In this document: one piece after another, positions 1 to 5,165 of the stretch | Numbering within the stretch: the first letter of the stretch is position 1 | Layout: each line of letters begins with the position of its first letter | Assembly: GCA_023700845.1 (NCBI GenBank) | Contig: JAMPYD010000182.1 | Span: forward strand, 1-5,165 | DNA from: Elusimicrobiota bacterium | GTDB taxonomy: Bacteria; Elusimicrobiota; Elusimicrobia; UBA1565; UBA9628 | DNA length: 5,165 nt | Direction of reading: 5' to 3' | Position numbers and translations under genes: made by a program | The notes under the pieces: model-generated | The model's database searches: none | Told to the model about the DNA's origin: nothing | What the model saw: the letters and a program-made list of their open reading frames with translations, nothing else

Positions 1-476
1 CCGAAGCGCGTCTCCACCCCGGCGTGAGCGGCCAGAAGATAGGCGTCGACGCCGTGGCGGCCCTCGACCGCGGTCAGGACCGGGCCTTGGGCCGCGAGAA
101 AGCGGGCGCCCGCGGCGAGGCTCTGGGGATTGATGAAGATCTTCCGGTATTCGTCGTACGGCAGGGCCTCGCCCGGCTTGCCGAAGCGGTCGGGGATGCT
201 CGGGATCACGGCCAGGCGCGGGTCGGCGAAGAAGGCGTTCACGGCGGCGGCCGGCACGCGCCCGTTGAGGCGGGCGAAGACGCCCGCGCGGACCTGCTCG
301 GGCGTCTTGGCGTCGGCCGCGGCGGCCGGCCGCTGGGACCTCGCGCGGCGCCCGGCCTCCGCCAGGCCCGCCTGAAGCATCGAGGCGAAGGCGGCGTCGC
401 CGAAGGCCTGGGCGCTCGCCGCCGCGGGGGCCAGCGCCGCGGCCGCGATGACCGCGGTCATGAGGCTTTTCTTCAG
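1..476 (-). other. MltB-like transglycosylase part with possible internal start and signal peptide
   Basis: This is the downstream part of the fused frame. Two internal starts would yield a free-standing exported transglycosylase. CTG at 476-474 gives a textbook signal peptide (Lys-Lys n-region, hydrophobic Ala/Leu/Val core, cleavage after ASA). ATG at 461-459 gives a shorter one without basic residues. Neither has a recognisable Shine-Dalgarno sequence in the preceding bases, so reinitiation or translational coupling would be needed. ATG 461 is followed by A, making an ATGA like those at coupled gene junctions, but the hydrolase frame does not use that TGA. Whether it is made separately is inference; the domain call rests on the IFINPQSLAAG-like and GVETRF motifs. 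Confidence 0.5.
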
Positions 477-1196
477 GAAATCCGCGCACAGGCGCGTCAG
501 GCGCTCGCGCCGGTCGAGGAAGTCGTGCGCCGCCCCGCGCTCGATGACGAGGCGGGCGCGCTTGCCCGCGCACTTGGCGATCCGCCTCGACACCCGCGCG
601 GGGATCGTCAGGTCCTCGTCGCCGTGGACGAGCAGCACCGGCGCCTTGATGCGGCTCGCGGCCCGTCCGGGGTCGAACGCGGTGACGGCCTTCCGGAAAT
701 CGGCGGCGAGCGCCTTCGGCGCGATCGTGTTCAGCGGCCGCGACAGGCGCTTGATGAAGTCGAGCGTGTCCGGGCCGATCATCTCGGGCCCGCCGGCGGG
801 GGCGACGGCCACGACGGCGCGCAGCTTCGGGTCGCGCGCGGCGGCGTTGAGCGCCGTCCACCCGCCCATGCTGAAGCCGAACAGCGCGACGCGGCGCGGG
901 TTCACGAACGGGAGCCGGCGCGCGGCGGACAGCGCCGCGGCCGCCTGGGACGGCAAGGTCGTGAAGCGGTACTTCCCCCCGGAGCCCCAGGCGCCGAGGA
1001 AGGAGGGCGCGACCGACGCGATGCCCCGCGCCATCAGCGCGCGCTGGATGTCGACGCTCTTCTCCGAGCCGGGGAAGCCGTGCAGGAACAGCACCGTCGG
1101 GAAGCGCCGCCCCTCCGGCCCCTCGGGGCGGTGATAATGGACCAGCATCTTCTGGCCTTTGACGCGGAAGATCTCGGTGCCGGCGCGGGCTTTCAT
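1..1196 (-). CDS. alpha/beta hydrolase fused in frame to MltB-like lytic transglycosylase (3' end outside window)
   Basis: I read 398 codons without a stop from ATG at 1196-1194 to the left edge. Residues 1-245 form a complete alpha/beta hydrolase: oxyanion-hole HGFPG (39-43), nucleophile elbow GFSMGG with Ser109, Asp195 in HGDEDLTIP, and His224 in GAAHDF. It resembles prolyl-oligopeptidase/dienelactone-hydrolase-like esterases; the substrate is unknown. Residues 241-262 (LKKSL, then an Ala-rich hydrophobic run ending in ASA before QA) look like a signal peptide with an AxA signal-peptidase I site. Residues 263-398 match the start of MltB/SLT_2 murein transglycosylases: YRKIFI, then GVETRF, whose Glu395 is the expected catalytic acid (Glu162 in E. 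coli Slt35/MltB). The usual length of each family indicates two fused genes, or a second initiation inside the frame. With one start, the product would be a cytoplasmic hydrolase, a membrane anchor and a periplasmic transglycosylase. It is divergent from the kinase gene. The reading frame is certain, the hydrolase very likely, the MltB assignment likely. Confidence 0.85.
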   Translation of the reverse strand, partial: MKARAGTEIFRVKGQKMLVHYHRPEGPEGRRFPTVLFLHGFPGSEKSVDIQRALMARGIASVAPSFLGAWGSGGKYRFTTLPSQAAAALSAARRLPFVNPRRVALFGFSMGGWTALNAAARDPKLRAVVAVAPAGGPEMIGPDTLDFIKRLSRPLNTIAPKALAADFRKAVTAFDPGRAASRIKAPVLLVHGDEDLTIPARVSRRIAKCAGKRARLVIERGAAHDFLDRRERLTRLCADFLKKSLMTAVIAAAALAPAAASAQAFGDAAFASMLQAGLAEAGRRARSQRPAAAADAKTPEQVRAGVFARLNGRVPAAAVNAFFADPRLAVIPSIPDRFGKPGEALPYDEYRKIFINPQSLAAGARFLAAQGPVLTAVEGRHGVDAYLLAAHAGVETRF

Positions 1197-1202
1197 CAGA
1201 CG

Positions 1203-1208
1203 ATTCTA
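1203..1208 (-). promoter_or_regulatory. -10 box (TAGAAT) of the hydrolase gene, leaderless arrangement
   Basis: On the minus strand TAGAAT (one mismatch to TATAAT) is followed by exactly six bases (CGTCTG) and then the ATG at 1196. The usual distance from -10 to transcription start would put the first transcribed base at the A of the start codon. No Shine-Dalgarno sequence is present and there is no room for one. I see no convincing -35 hexamer 16-18 bases upstream. Confidence 0.6.
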
Positions 1209-1254
1209 GCGCAAAAATCGGCGCCCGGAACCGACGCCGCGCCTCAAGACTGGC

Positions 1255-1260
1255 TATAAT
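1255..1260 (+). promoter_or_regulatory. consensus -10 box (TATAAT) of the kinase operon, leaderless arrangement
   Basis: A perfect TATAAT is followed by six bases (CTCCGC) and then the GTG start at 1267, so the transcript is predicted to begin at the start codon. In the kinase frame a TAG stop lies at 1207-1209 and no ATG, GTG or TTG occurs between it and 1267, nor between 1267 and the P-loop, so this GTG is forced. The best -35 candidate, CCGACG at 1231-1236 with an 18-base spacer, matches only three of six consensus bases. Confidence 0.65.
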
Positions 1261-1266
1261 CTCCGC

Positions 1267-1911
1267 GTGGCGCAAATCCCGCAGAGCCGGCCCCGCATCG
1301 TCCTCGGCGTCGCCGGCGGCAGCGGCTCGGGCAAATCGTGGCTCGCGAAAGCGATCGTCGCCGCCTTCCCCGAGCAGACCACCGTCATCTGCCACGACTG
1401 GTACTACCGCCACAACGGCGACCTGAGCGCGGCGCGGACGCTGAAGCTCAACTTCGACCACCCGCGCTCGCTCGACACGGCCCTGATGTGCCGCCAGCTC
1501 GACCAGCTCAACGCCGGCAGCGCGATCGACGCGCCGATCTACGACTACGCCACGCACAGCCGCCTGAAGGAGAAGCGCCGCGTCGAGCCCCGCCCGCTGA
1601 TCATCATCGACGGCATCCTGGTCCTCACCGAAAAAGCGCTGCGAGACCGGATGCATATCTCCGTGTTCATCGAGACGCCCGACGACATCCGCCTGATGCG
1701 CCGCGTGCGCCGCGACTGCACGGAGCGGCGCGTGGAGCTCGACGAGACCCTGCGCCTGTACGAGGAGTTCGTGCGCCCGATGCACAAGCGCTACGTCGAG
1801 CCCTCGGCGCACCACGCGACCTGGATCTGGTCTCAGCTCGACGACAAGACCTTCCCGAGCCTGCTGATCACGGACCTGAAGCGCCGCCTCGCCGAAAAAG
1901 TCCCCGCATGA
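1267..1911 (+). CDS. udk: uridine kinase-like P-loop phosphotransferase
   Basis: This 214-residue protein is close to the usual length of bacterial uridine kinases, which phosphorylate uridine and cytidine in cytoplasmic pyrimidine salvage. Visible motifs run in family order: Walker A GGSGSGKS (17-24), HDWYYR (43-48, the usual HDxYY substrate element), NFDHP (62-66), PIYDY plus HSR (90-99), the Walker B-like IIIDGILVL (112-120), the Arg-rich lid RRVRRDCTERR (145-155), and PMHKRYVEP (171-179). Differences from typical Udk are DGI where EGI is usual, ERR in place of ERGR, and no clear Lys or GG-N motif in the C-terminal tail (PSAHHATWIW). The true nucleoside could therefore differ, and another PRK/Udk-family kinase remains possible. 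It starts with GTG, appears leaderless, and is the first gene of a two-gene operon, its stop overlapping the next start as ATGA. Confidence 0.88.
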   Translation: MAQIPQSRPRIVLGVAGGSGSGKSWLAKAIVAAFPEQTTVICHDWYYRHNGDLSAARTLKLNFDHPRSLDTALMCRQLDQLNAGSAIDAPIYDYATHSRLKEKRRVEPRPLIIIDGILVLTEKALRDRMHISVFIETPDDIRLMRRVRRDCTERRVELDETLRLYEEFVRPMHKRYVEPSAHHATWIWSQLDDKTFPSLLITDLKRRLAEKVPA

Positions 1912-2816
1912 GCCCCCGGCGCTACCGCGACCGGCCGAGCTACGAGGCCCGCCCGGTCCTCCAAGGCCTCCCGCGGACCAACGTCAACACCCCGGGCTTC
2001 CAGCTGACGGCCGGCCTCGTCCTGTTCGCGGTCGGCCTGGCGATGTTCCCGGTGCATCCTCCGGAGGGCGAGTGGACCGCGGCGACCTTGGCCTGCTGGA
2101 ACGCCGGCGCCTGGACCGCGGCGATCGCGGGCGGAGTCCTGCTGATCGCGGCCTTCCGAAGCCTGGCCCGCGCGCGCGCCCGCTCCCTGGCCTTCGCCGC
2201 GGGCTCCCCCGACGCGTGGCGGCTCGATTACGACTGGACGCCGGGCGCGGTCCGCGACCGCGCCGTCGCCGCGGCCGCGGAATCCCTCCTGTGGATCGGC
2301 CTGTCGGCCGTCTTGGGCCTCGCCGCTTTGGCGTTCGCGGCCGGCCACGACGGCGCGTACTCCCTCGTCAAGCTCGCCGCGCTGGCGCTCGTCGGACTCT
2401 CCGCGCTCTGCGCCTGGCTCTCGTCGGGCACCCTGAGGCAGGGGCTCGTGTTCGGGGAATCCGTGCTGCGCTGGGACGGCGGCGGGCCGCTGAGAACCGG
2501 GACCGAGTGGACCGGGTCCGTCGCGGTCGCCGACGGCGTGAGCGCGCCTCACGCCCACCTCCAGTTCATCAAGGAACGAAAGATCCGAAGCGGCGACGAG
2601 GTCTCCTACTCCCGCCGCGAGCACGACCGCATCGACCTCGCGGCCGGGATCGAGCGCGAGCCGGGCGGCGGGAAGGTCCTGCGCCTGACCGCGGCCATCC
2701 CCGCGGACGCGCCGGCCACCGAGCTGTCCCGCGACCCCGCCCGCTACTGGGAGCTGCGCGTCGCCGACGACGCCTCGGGCTGGGCGACGACCTTCCTGGT
2801 CCCCGTCTACCGCTGA
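1908..2816 (+). CDS. four-helix membrane protein of unknown function with soluble C-terminal domain
   Basis: This is a 302-residue protein. I chose ATG 1908 because it overlaps the kinase stop (ATGA) and begins a plausible membrane protein. The open frame continues further upstream, but that stretch is only a shadow of the kinase. The basic N-terminus (MSPRRYRDRP) is followed by hydrophobic segments near 31-49, 66-84, 125-145 and 153-171. Arg-rich stretches at 84-92 and 115-118 place the middle loop in the cytoplasm, so both ends are predicted inside. Residues 180-302 form a polar, probably beta-rich domain opening with FGESVLRWDGG and closing with ARYWELRVAD and TFLVPVYR. I recall this pattern from uncharacterised membrane proteins with paired helices and a C-terminal sandwich-like domain. 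No catalytic motif is visible. No Shine-Dalgarno site is evident, so translation is probably coupled to the kinase. Confidence 0.82.
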   Translation: MSPRRYRDRPSYEARPVLQGLPRTNVNTPGFQLTAGLVLFAVGLAMFPVHPPEGEWTAATLACWNAGAWTAAIAGGVLLIAAFRSLARARARSLAFAAGSPDAWRLDYDWTPGAVRDRAVAAAAESLLWIGLSAVLGLAALAFAAGHDGAYSLVKLAALALVGLSALCAWLSSGTLRQGLVFGESVLRWDGGGPLRTGTEWTGSVAVADGVSAPHAHLQFIKERKIRSGDEVSYSRREHDRIDLAAGIEREPGGGKVLRLTAAIPADAPATELSRDPARYWELRVADDASGWATTFLVPVYR

Positions 2817-2819
2817 CGG

Positions 2820-4916
2820 CTACTTCTTGCCGGCGACCTCGTCGGCGAGCTTGTTCATTCCATAGACGGAGCGCATCGCCTCGAGGATGCCCGAGGAGTG
2901 CACCGCGACCGTGCGGTTGCGCGCGTCGTCGTAGGCGTAGCGCCCGACGAGCGACTGGATGTTGCCGTCGAACACCAGGCCGACGTACTCCCCCTTCGCG
3001 TTGACGATCGGAGAGCCGGAGTTGCCGCCGATGATGTCGTTGGTGGTCACGAAGTTCACCTTCGTCTCGAGGCGCAGCGTCCTCCGCGCCGCCTTGACGC
3101 GCGGCGCCAGGTCGAACGGCGGCTTCTCCGCGTGGCCGATCGCCCGGTCGTAGAGGCCGTGGAAGGTCGTGAACGGCGCCACGAAAGTCGTGCCCTGCTC
3201 GTAGCCCGCCACCTTGCCGTAGGACATGCGCAGCGTGAACGTCGCGTCGGGATAGGTGGACTTGCCGTACACGGCGAAGCGCGCCTTCGCGATCCGCTTG
3301 CCCTCGGCGACGGTCACGCTCTCGATCTCGTCCTCGTGCCACTTGCGCTGGGCCCGGTAGACCGGGTCGATTTTGCGCGCCCAGACGATCAGGGCGTCCT
3401 TCGACTCCGCGACGGCCTTCTCGCCGCCCTCGACGAGCCTCTTGCGCTCCGCGATGTCGAAGAGCCCCGTGCCCGCGATCAGGTCCTTGGCGACCTTCGC
3501 CGGCTCCCCGCCGCCGAGGGCGGCGCGCACGAACTCGTCGTCCGGGCCGAGCTCCCGGGCCGCGTCCTCGAGCGCGCGGCGCAGGAAGAACTCCTCCATG
3601 TCGGGGTACATCGGCGCCGGGGAGAACAGGCGGAACTTCAGGGACTCGAGGGCCGAGTCGCGGAACTCCTCGTAGCGCTTGTCGTTGGGCTTGGCGACCT
3701 CGGCGACGTAGCGGACGATGGTGCCGGCCAGGCCGGCGACCTTCGTCGCGGCGTAGGCGCGGTAGGTCGTCTGCAGGCGGCGCTCGCCCGCCTTCCTCGT
3801 CGCGGCGGCGATCTTGTCCCACGAGCCCCGCGCGTCCTTCGTCGCCTCGTCCTTCGACTCGGCGACGGTCTTGCGCAGGACGTCCTCGGCGTTCTTCAGC
3901 GCGGCGAAGAGCTTGGGGTCGAGCAGGCCCTCGTACTCGCCGGTGACGGCCTTGATCGCGTTCTCGATGCCGAAGATGCGGTCCTTCGAGCGGCGCTCCT
4001 GCTCGGCGCCGAGCTTGGCGTAGGCGTAGTAGTCGGCGCGCTTGTCCGCCGCGACCTTCAGGTACAGCGGCAGGCCGAGGTCGCGCGCGTACTCGAGCTG
4101 GGCGACGGTGTCGAGGCGGTCGGTGCGGCCGGGATGGCCGGTCACGAACACCAGCTCCCCGTCGGCGGCGCCGTCCTTCGACCACTTCAGGTAGTGCTCG
4201 ATCTTGACCGGCTTGCCGTTCTCGTAGACGCGGAAGAAGGCGAAGTCGAGGGCGAAGCGCGGATAGGTGAAGTTGTCGGGATCGCCGCCGTAGAACGCCG
4301 CCTGAAGCTCGGGGGCCATGACGAGGCGCATGTCGGTGTACTTCTTGTAGCGGTACAGCCAGTACTCCCCGCCCTGGTACAGCTCGACGACGTCGGAGCG
4401 CAGGCCGGTCGAGTCCGTCGACTCCTTCGTGATCCGCGAAATCTCGCCCTTGCGCTGCTCGTTCTGGTCCTTGTCCGCGGCCTTCGGGTCCACCGCCTTG
4501 AGCACGCGCTCGGTGACGTTCTCCATCGCCACGAGGACGTTGACCTCGAGGTCGGGGCAGGCGATCTCGCCCTTGAGGTCCTTGGCGAAGAAGCCCTCCT
4601 TCACGTAGTCCTTCTTCGGCGTGGACATCTTCTGCAGCTGGCCGAGCGCGACGTGGTGGTTCGTCAGGACGAGGCCGTTCTTCGACACGAACGCTCCGGA
4701 GCCGCCGTCGTTGAAGCGCACCGAGGCGAGGCGCAGGTGGTCGATCCACTCCTGCCTCGGGGTGAAGCCGTAGCGGTCCTTGAGGAGCTTGATCGGGAGG
4801 TTGTCGAACGTCCACATGCCCTCGTCGCCGCGCAGCTGCGGCGTCGCGGCGACGGTCAGCGCCGCGGCCATCACGGCGCGGGCGGTGTGCTTGCGGGCGT
4901 TGGATATCGGGGACAT
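2820..4916 (-). CDS. S46 family dipeptidyl-peptidase, DPP7-like specificity site
   Basis: This 698-residue secreted serine exopeptidase matches the usual S46 size of about 700. S46 enzymes (DPP7, DPP11, DAP BII) remove dipeptides from peptide N-termini in the periplasm. An export signal covers roughly residues 1-30 (basic ARKHTAR, then a hydrophobic AVMAAALTVAA core), and the mature part opens with the typical DEGMWTFDNLP. The triad is His88 in LTNHHV, Asp224 in RFALDFAFFR and Ser633 in GGNSGSP. N215 and R220 in DPDNFTYPR, N319 and D650 occupy family substrate N-terminus-binding positions. The residue 18 after the catalytic Ser is Gly651 (VFDGN), as in DPP7, whereas DPP11 has Arg there; hydrophobic or broad P1 preference is inferred. 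The Cys usual after NHH is Val89, and Cys120 is the only cysteine. ATG 4916 is supported by AGGAGG eight bases upstream. It is monocistronic in this window and convergent with the membrane-protein gene. Confidence 0.96.
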   Translation of the reverse strand: MSPISNARKHTARAVMAAALTVAATPQLRGDEGMWTFDNLPIKLLKDRYGFTPRQEWIDHLRLASVRFNDGGSGAFVSKNGLVLTNHHVALGQLQKMSTPKKDYVKEGFFAKDLKGEIACPDLEVNVLVAMENVTERVLKAVDPKAADKDQNEQRKGEISRITKESTDSTGLRSDVVELYQGGEYWLYRYKKYTDMRLVMAPELQAAFYGGDPDNFTYPRFALDFAFFRVYENGKPVKIEHYLKWSKDGAADGELVFVTGHPGRTDRLDTVAQLEYARDLGLPLYLKVAADKRADYYAYAKLGAEQERRSKDRIFGIENAIKAVTGEYEGLLDPKLFAALKNAEDVLRKTVAESKDEATKDARGSWDKIAAATRKAGERRLQTTYRAYAATKVAGLAGTIVRYVAEVAKPNDKRYEEFRDSALESLKFRLFSPAPMYPDMEEFFLRRALEDAARELGPDDEFVRAALGGGEPAKVAKDLIAGTGLFDIAERKRLVEGGEKAVAESKDALIVWARKIDPVYRAQRKWHEDEIESVTVAEGKRIAKARFAVYGKSTYPDATFTLRMSYGKVAGYEQGTTFVAPFTTFHGLYDRAIGHAEKPPFDLAPRVKAARRTLRLETKVNFVTTNDIIGGNSGSPIVNAKGEYVGLVFDGNIQSLVGRYAYDDARNRTVAVHSSGILEAMRSVYGMNKLADEVAGKK

Positions 4917-4924
4917 GAGATAAG

Positions 4925-4930
4925 CCTCCT
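4925..4930 (-). promoter_or_regulatory. consensus Shine-Dalgarno site of the S46 peptidase
   Basis: On the minus strand AGGAGG lies eight bases before ATG 4916. It settles the start codon. It also contrasts with the leaderless arrangement predicted for the two divergent genes in the same window. Confidence 0.88.
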
Positions 4931-4944
4931 AAGAGAAGGCCGTG

Positions 4945-4950
4945 ATTTTA
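4945..4950 (-). promoter_or_regulatory. probable -10 box (TAAAAT) of the S46 peptidase
   Basis: TAAAAT on the minus strand has one mismatch to consensus. It would start transcription near 4938, giving a leader of about 22 bases that contains the AGGAGG. With a 17-base spacer the -35 position falls at 4968-4973, inside the first direct repeat, where the minus strand reads GGGAGG and not a -35-like hexamer. The promoter is therefore weak, activator-dependent, or altered by insertion of the repeats. Confidence 0.45.
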
Positions 4951-4957
4951 GCAGAAC

Positions 4958-4988
4958 TGGTGTCAGTCCTCCCGTAATTTTCAGTTTC
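4958..4988. repeat. 31-bp direct repeat, copy 1
   Basis: This copy begins TGGTGTCAGTCCTCCCG and ends TTTTCAGTTTC. It matches copy 2 at 29 of 31 positions, differing at repeat positions 18 (T against G) and 20 (A against T). TCAGT occurs twice within the unit, 18 bases apart. No strong internal hairpin is visible. It lies between the peptidase -10 box and the transposase gene. Confidence 0.9.
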
Positions 4989-4998
4989 CCTTTGCGGT

Positions 4999-5029
4999 TG
5001 GTGTCAGTCCTCCCGGATTTTTCAGTTTC
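4999..5029. repeat. 31-bp direct repeat, copy 2
   Basis: This is the second copy of the TGGTGTCAGTCCTCCCG unit, 41 bases downstream of the first and separated from it by ten bases (CCTTTGCGGT). It lies 32 bases before the likely transposase start. The conserved core and fixed orientation toward the RAYT gene suggest a recognition sequence or element end, which is inference. Confidence 0.9.
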
Positions 5030-5046
5030 GCCCATGCAACTTTTTC

Positions 5047-5052
5047 AGGGGG
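5047..5052 (+). promoter_or_regulatory. ribosome binding site of the RAYT transposase
   Basis: AGGGGG lies eight bases before ATG 5061, the same spacing as at the S46 gene. The in-frame ATG at 5070, where family similarity begins, would be 17 bases away. The in-frame ATG at 5034 lies upstream of this site. The site therefore favours 5061. Confidence 0.55.
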
Positions 5053-5060
5053 TCGATCGT

Positions 5061-5165
5061 ATGATAAGCATGAAATGGACAAAACGAATTCATTGCCCCG
5101 GAGGGATCTATCATGCGATGGCGCACGGAGTAAACGGAGGGGACATCTTCATGGACGACCTGGAC
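5061..5165 (+). CDS. REP-associated tyrosine transposase (RAYT, Y1/IS200-like), N-terminus only
   Basis: Thirty-five codons are visible before the right edge. After MISMKW the protein reads TKRIHCPGGIYHAMAHG and then NGGDIFMDDLD. This is the characteristic opening of RAYT (TnpA-REP, Y1_Tnp superfamily) transposases, in which a basic residue cluster precedes a (F/Y)PGA-YH-(hydrophobic)-x-RGN segment and then IF-DD-D. Here the usual RGN is HGVN. These enzymes cut and join single-stranded DNA through a catalytic tyrosine with an HUH metal site; both motifs lie beyond the window, so activity cannot be judged. ATG 5061 is preferred for its ribosome binding site; 5070 and 5034 are in-frame alternatives. 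Its lower GC content and the two direct repeats just upstream fit a mobile or formerly mobile gene. Confidence 0.8.
   Translation, partial: MISMKWTKRIHCPGGIYHAMAHGVNGGDIFMDDLD

Larger units (their letters stand above)
4958..5165 (+). mobile_element. left part of a RAYT/IS200-like element or domesticated transposase locus
   Basis: Two direct repeats followed at once by a RAYT-type transposase gene form a unit distinct from its surroundings. By hand count 4931-5100 is about 47 percent GC (80 of 170), whereas the neighbouring genes are much richer. The left boundary is set at the first repeat for lack of a visible target-site duplication, and the right boundary is outside the window. RAYT genes are often single-copy and resident, so recent transposition cannot be claimed. 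Confidence 0.6.

Noticed and set aside
24..1259. Plus-strand open frame of 411 codons opposite the hydrolase-transglycosylase gene
   Set aside because: Its product is Arg/Gly/Ala-rich with no motif, and the opposite strand carries clear catalytic motifs throughout. Long antisense frames are expected in GC-rich DNA. It also runs across the divergent promoter region.
1338..1907. Upstream 190-codon extension of the membrane-protein frame
   Set aside because: It lies inside the kinase gene and encodes only Arg/Pro-rich shadow sequence. ATG 1908 in the ATGA overlap gives a sensible membrane protein.
1833..2624. Minus-strand frame of 263 codons opposite the membrane-protein gene
   Set aside because: It is a low-complexity shadow in GC-rich sequence with no start context or recognisable domain.
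2072..3004. Plus-strand frame of 310 codons spanning the convergent junction
   Set aside because: It is Arg-rich without motifs and overlaps two well-supported genes.
2569..4815. Minus-strand open frame of 748 codons overlapping the S46 gene in another frame
   Set aside because: Its product is dominated by Arg, Pro and Gly, while the overlapping frame encodes a full S46 peptidase with its triad, signal peptide and Shine-Dalgarno site.
4958..5029. Possible CRISPR array
   Set aside because: There are only two repeat units, with a ten-base gap too short to be a spacer and no cas gene nearby. The adjacent RAYT gene explains the repeats better.
5034..5036. Upstream in-frame ATG as the transposase start
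   Set aside because: It would place the ribosome binding site at 5047-5052 inside the gene and add residues with no resemblance to the family N-terminus.

Overview
The window is about 5 kb of very GC-rich bacterial DNA (by eye around 70 percent in the genes) ending in a small AT-richer patch at the right edge. Signal-peptide-bearing envelope enzymes (an S46 peptidase and an MltB-type murein transglycosylase domain) point to a diderm (Gram-negative-type) bacterium. Nothing in the sequence fixes the phylum. A GC-rich lineage known mostly from environmental genomes is a guess only.

Layout. (1) Minus strand, 1-1196, open at the left edge: an unbroken reading frame that encodes a complete alpha/beta hydrolase (about 245 residues) and then runs in frame into a signal-peptide-like hydrophobic segment and the front part of an MltB/SLT_2 lytic transglycosylase, cut by the window three residues after its catalytic Glu. 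(2) A 70-base divergent intergenic region (1197-1266) with a -10 box on each strand, each placed exactly six bases before a start codon, so both transcripts look leaderless. (3) Plus strand, 1267-1911: a uridine-kinase-like P-loop enzyme, overlapping by ATGA with (4) 1908-2816, a four-helix membrane protein of unknown function with a soluble C-terminal domain. (5) Minus strand, 2820-4916: a full-length secreted S46 dipeptidyl-peptidase with an intact catalytic triad and its own Shine-Dalgarno site. It converges on gene 4 with only 3 bases between the stops. (6) 4917-5060: short intergenic region of about 49 percent GC holding the peptidase leader and -10 box and two 31-bp direct repeats. (7) Plus strand, 5061 to the right edge: the first 35 codons of a REP-associated (RAYT, IS200-like Y1) transposase.

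The genes do not form one pathway. Envelope work (wall cleavage, extracytoplasmic peptide degradation) flanks a small nucleotide-salvage/membrane-protein operon, and a mobile element abuts the peptidase promoter. I see no evidence for a defence system, CRISPR array or biosynthetic cluster. The observations most worth following are the hydrolase-transglycosylase fusion, the paired leaderless divergent promoters, and the tandem repeats in front of the RAYT gene.
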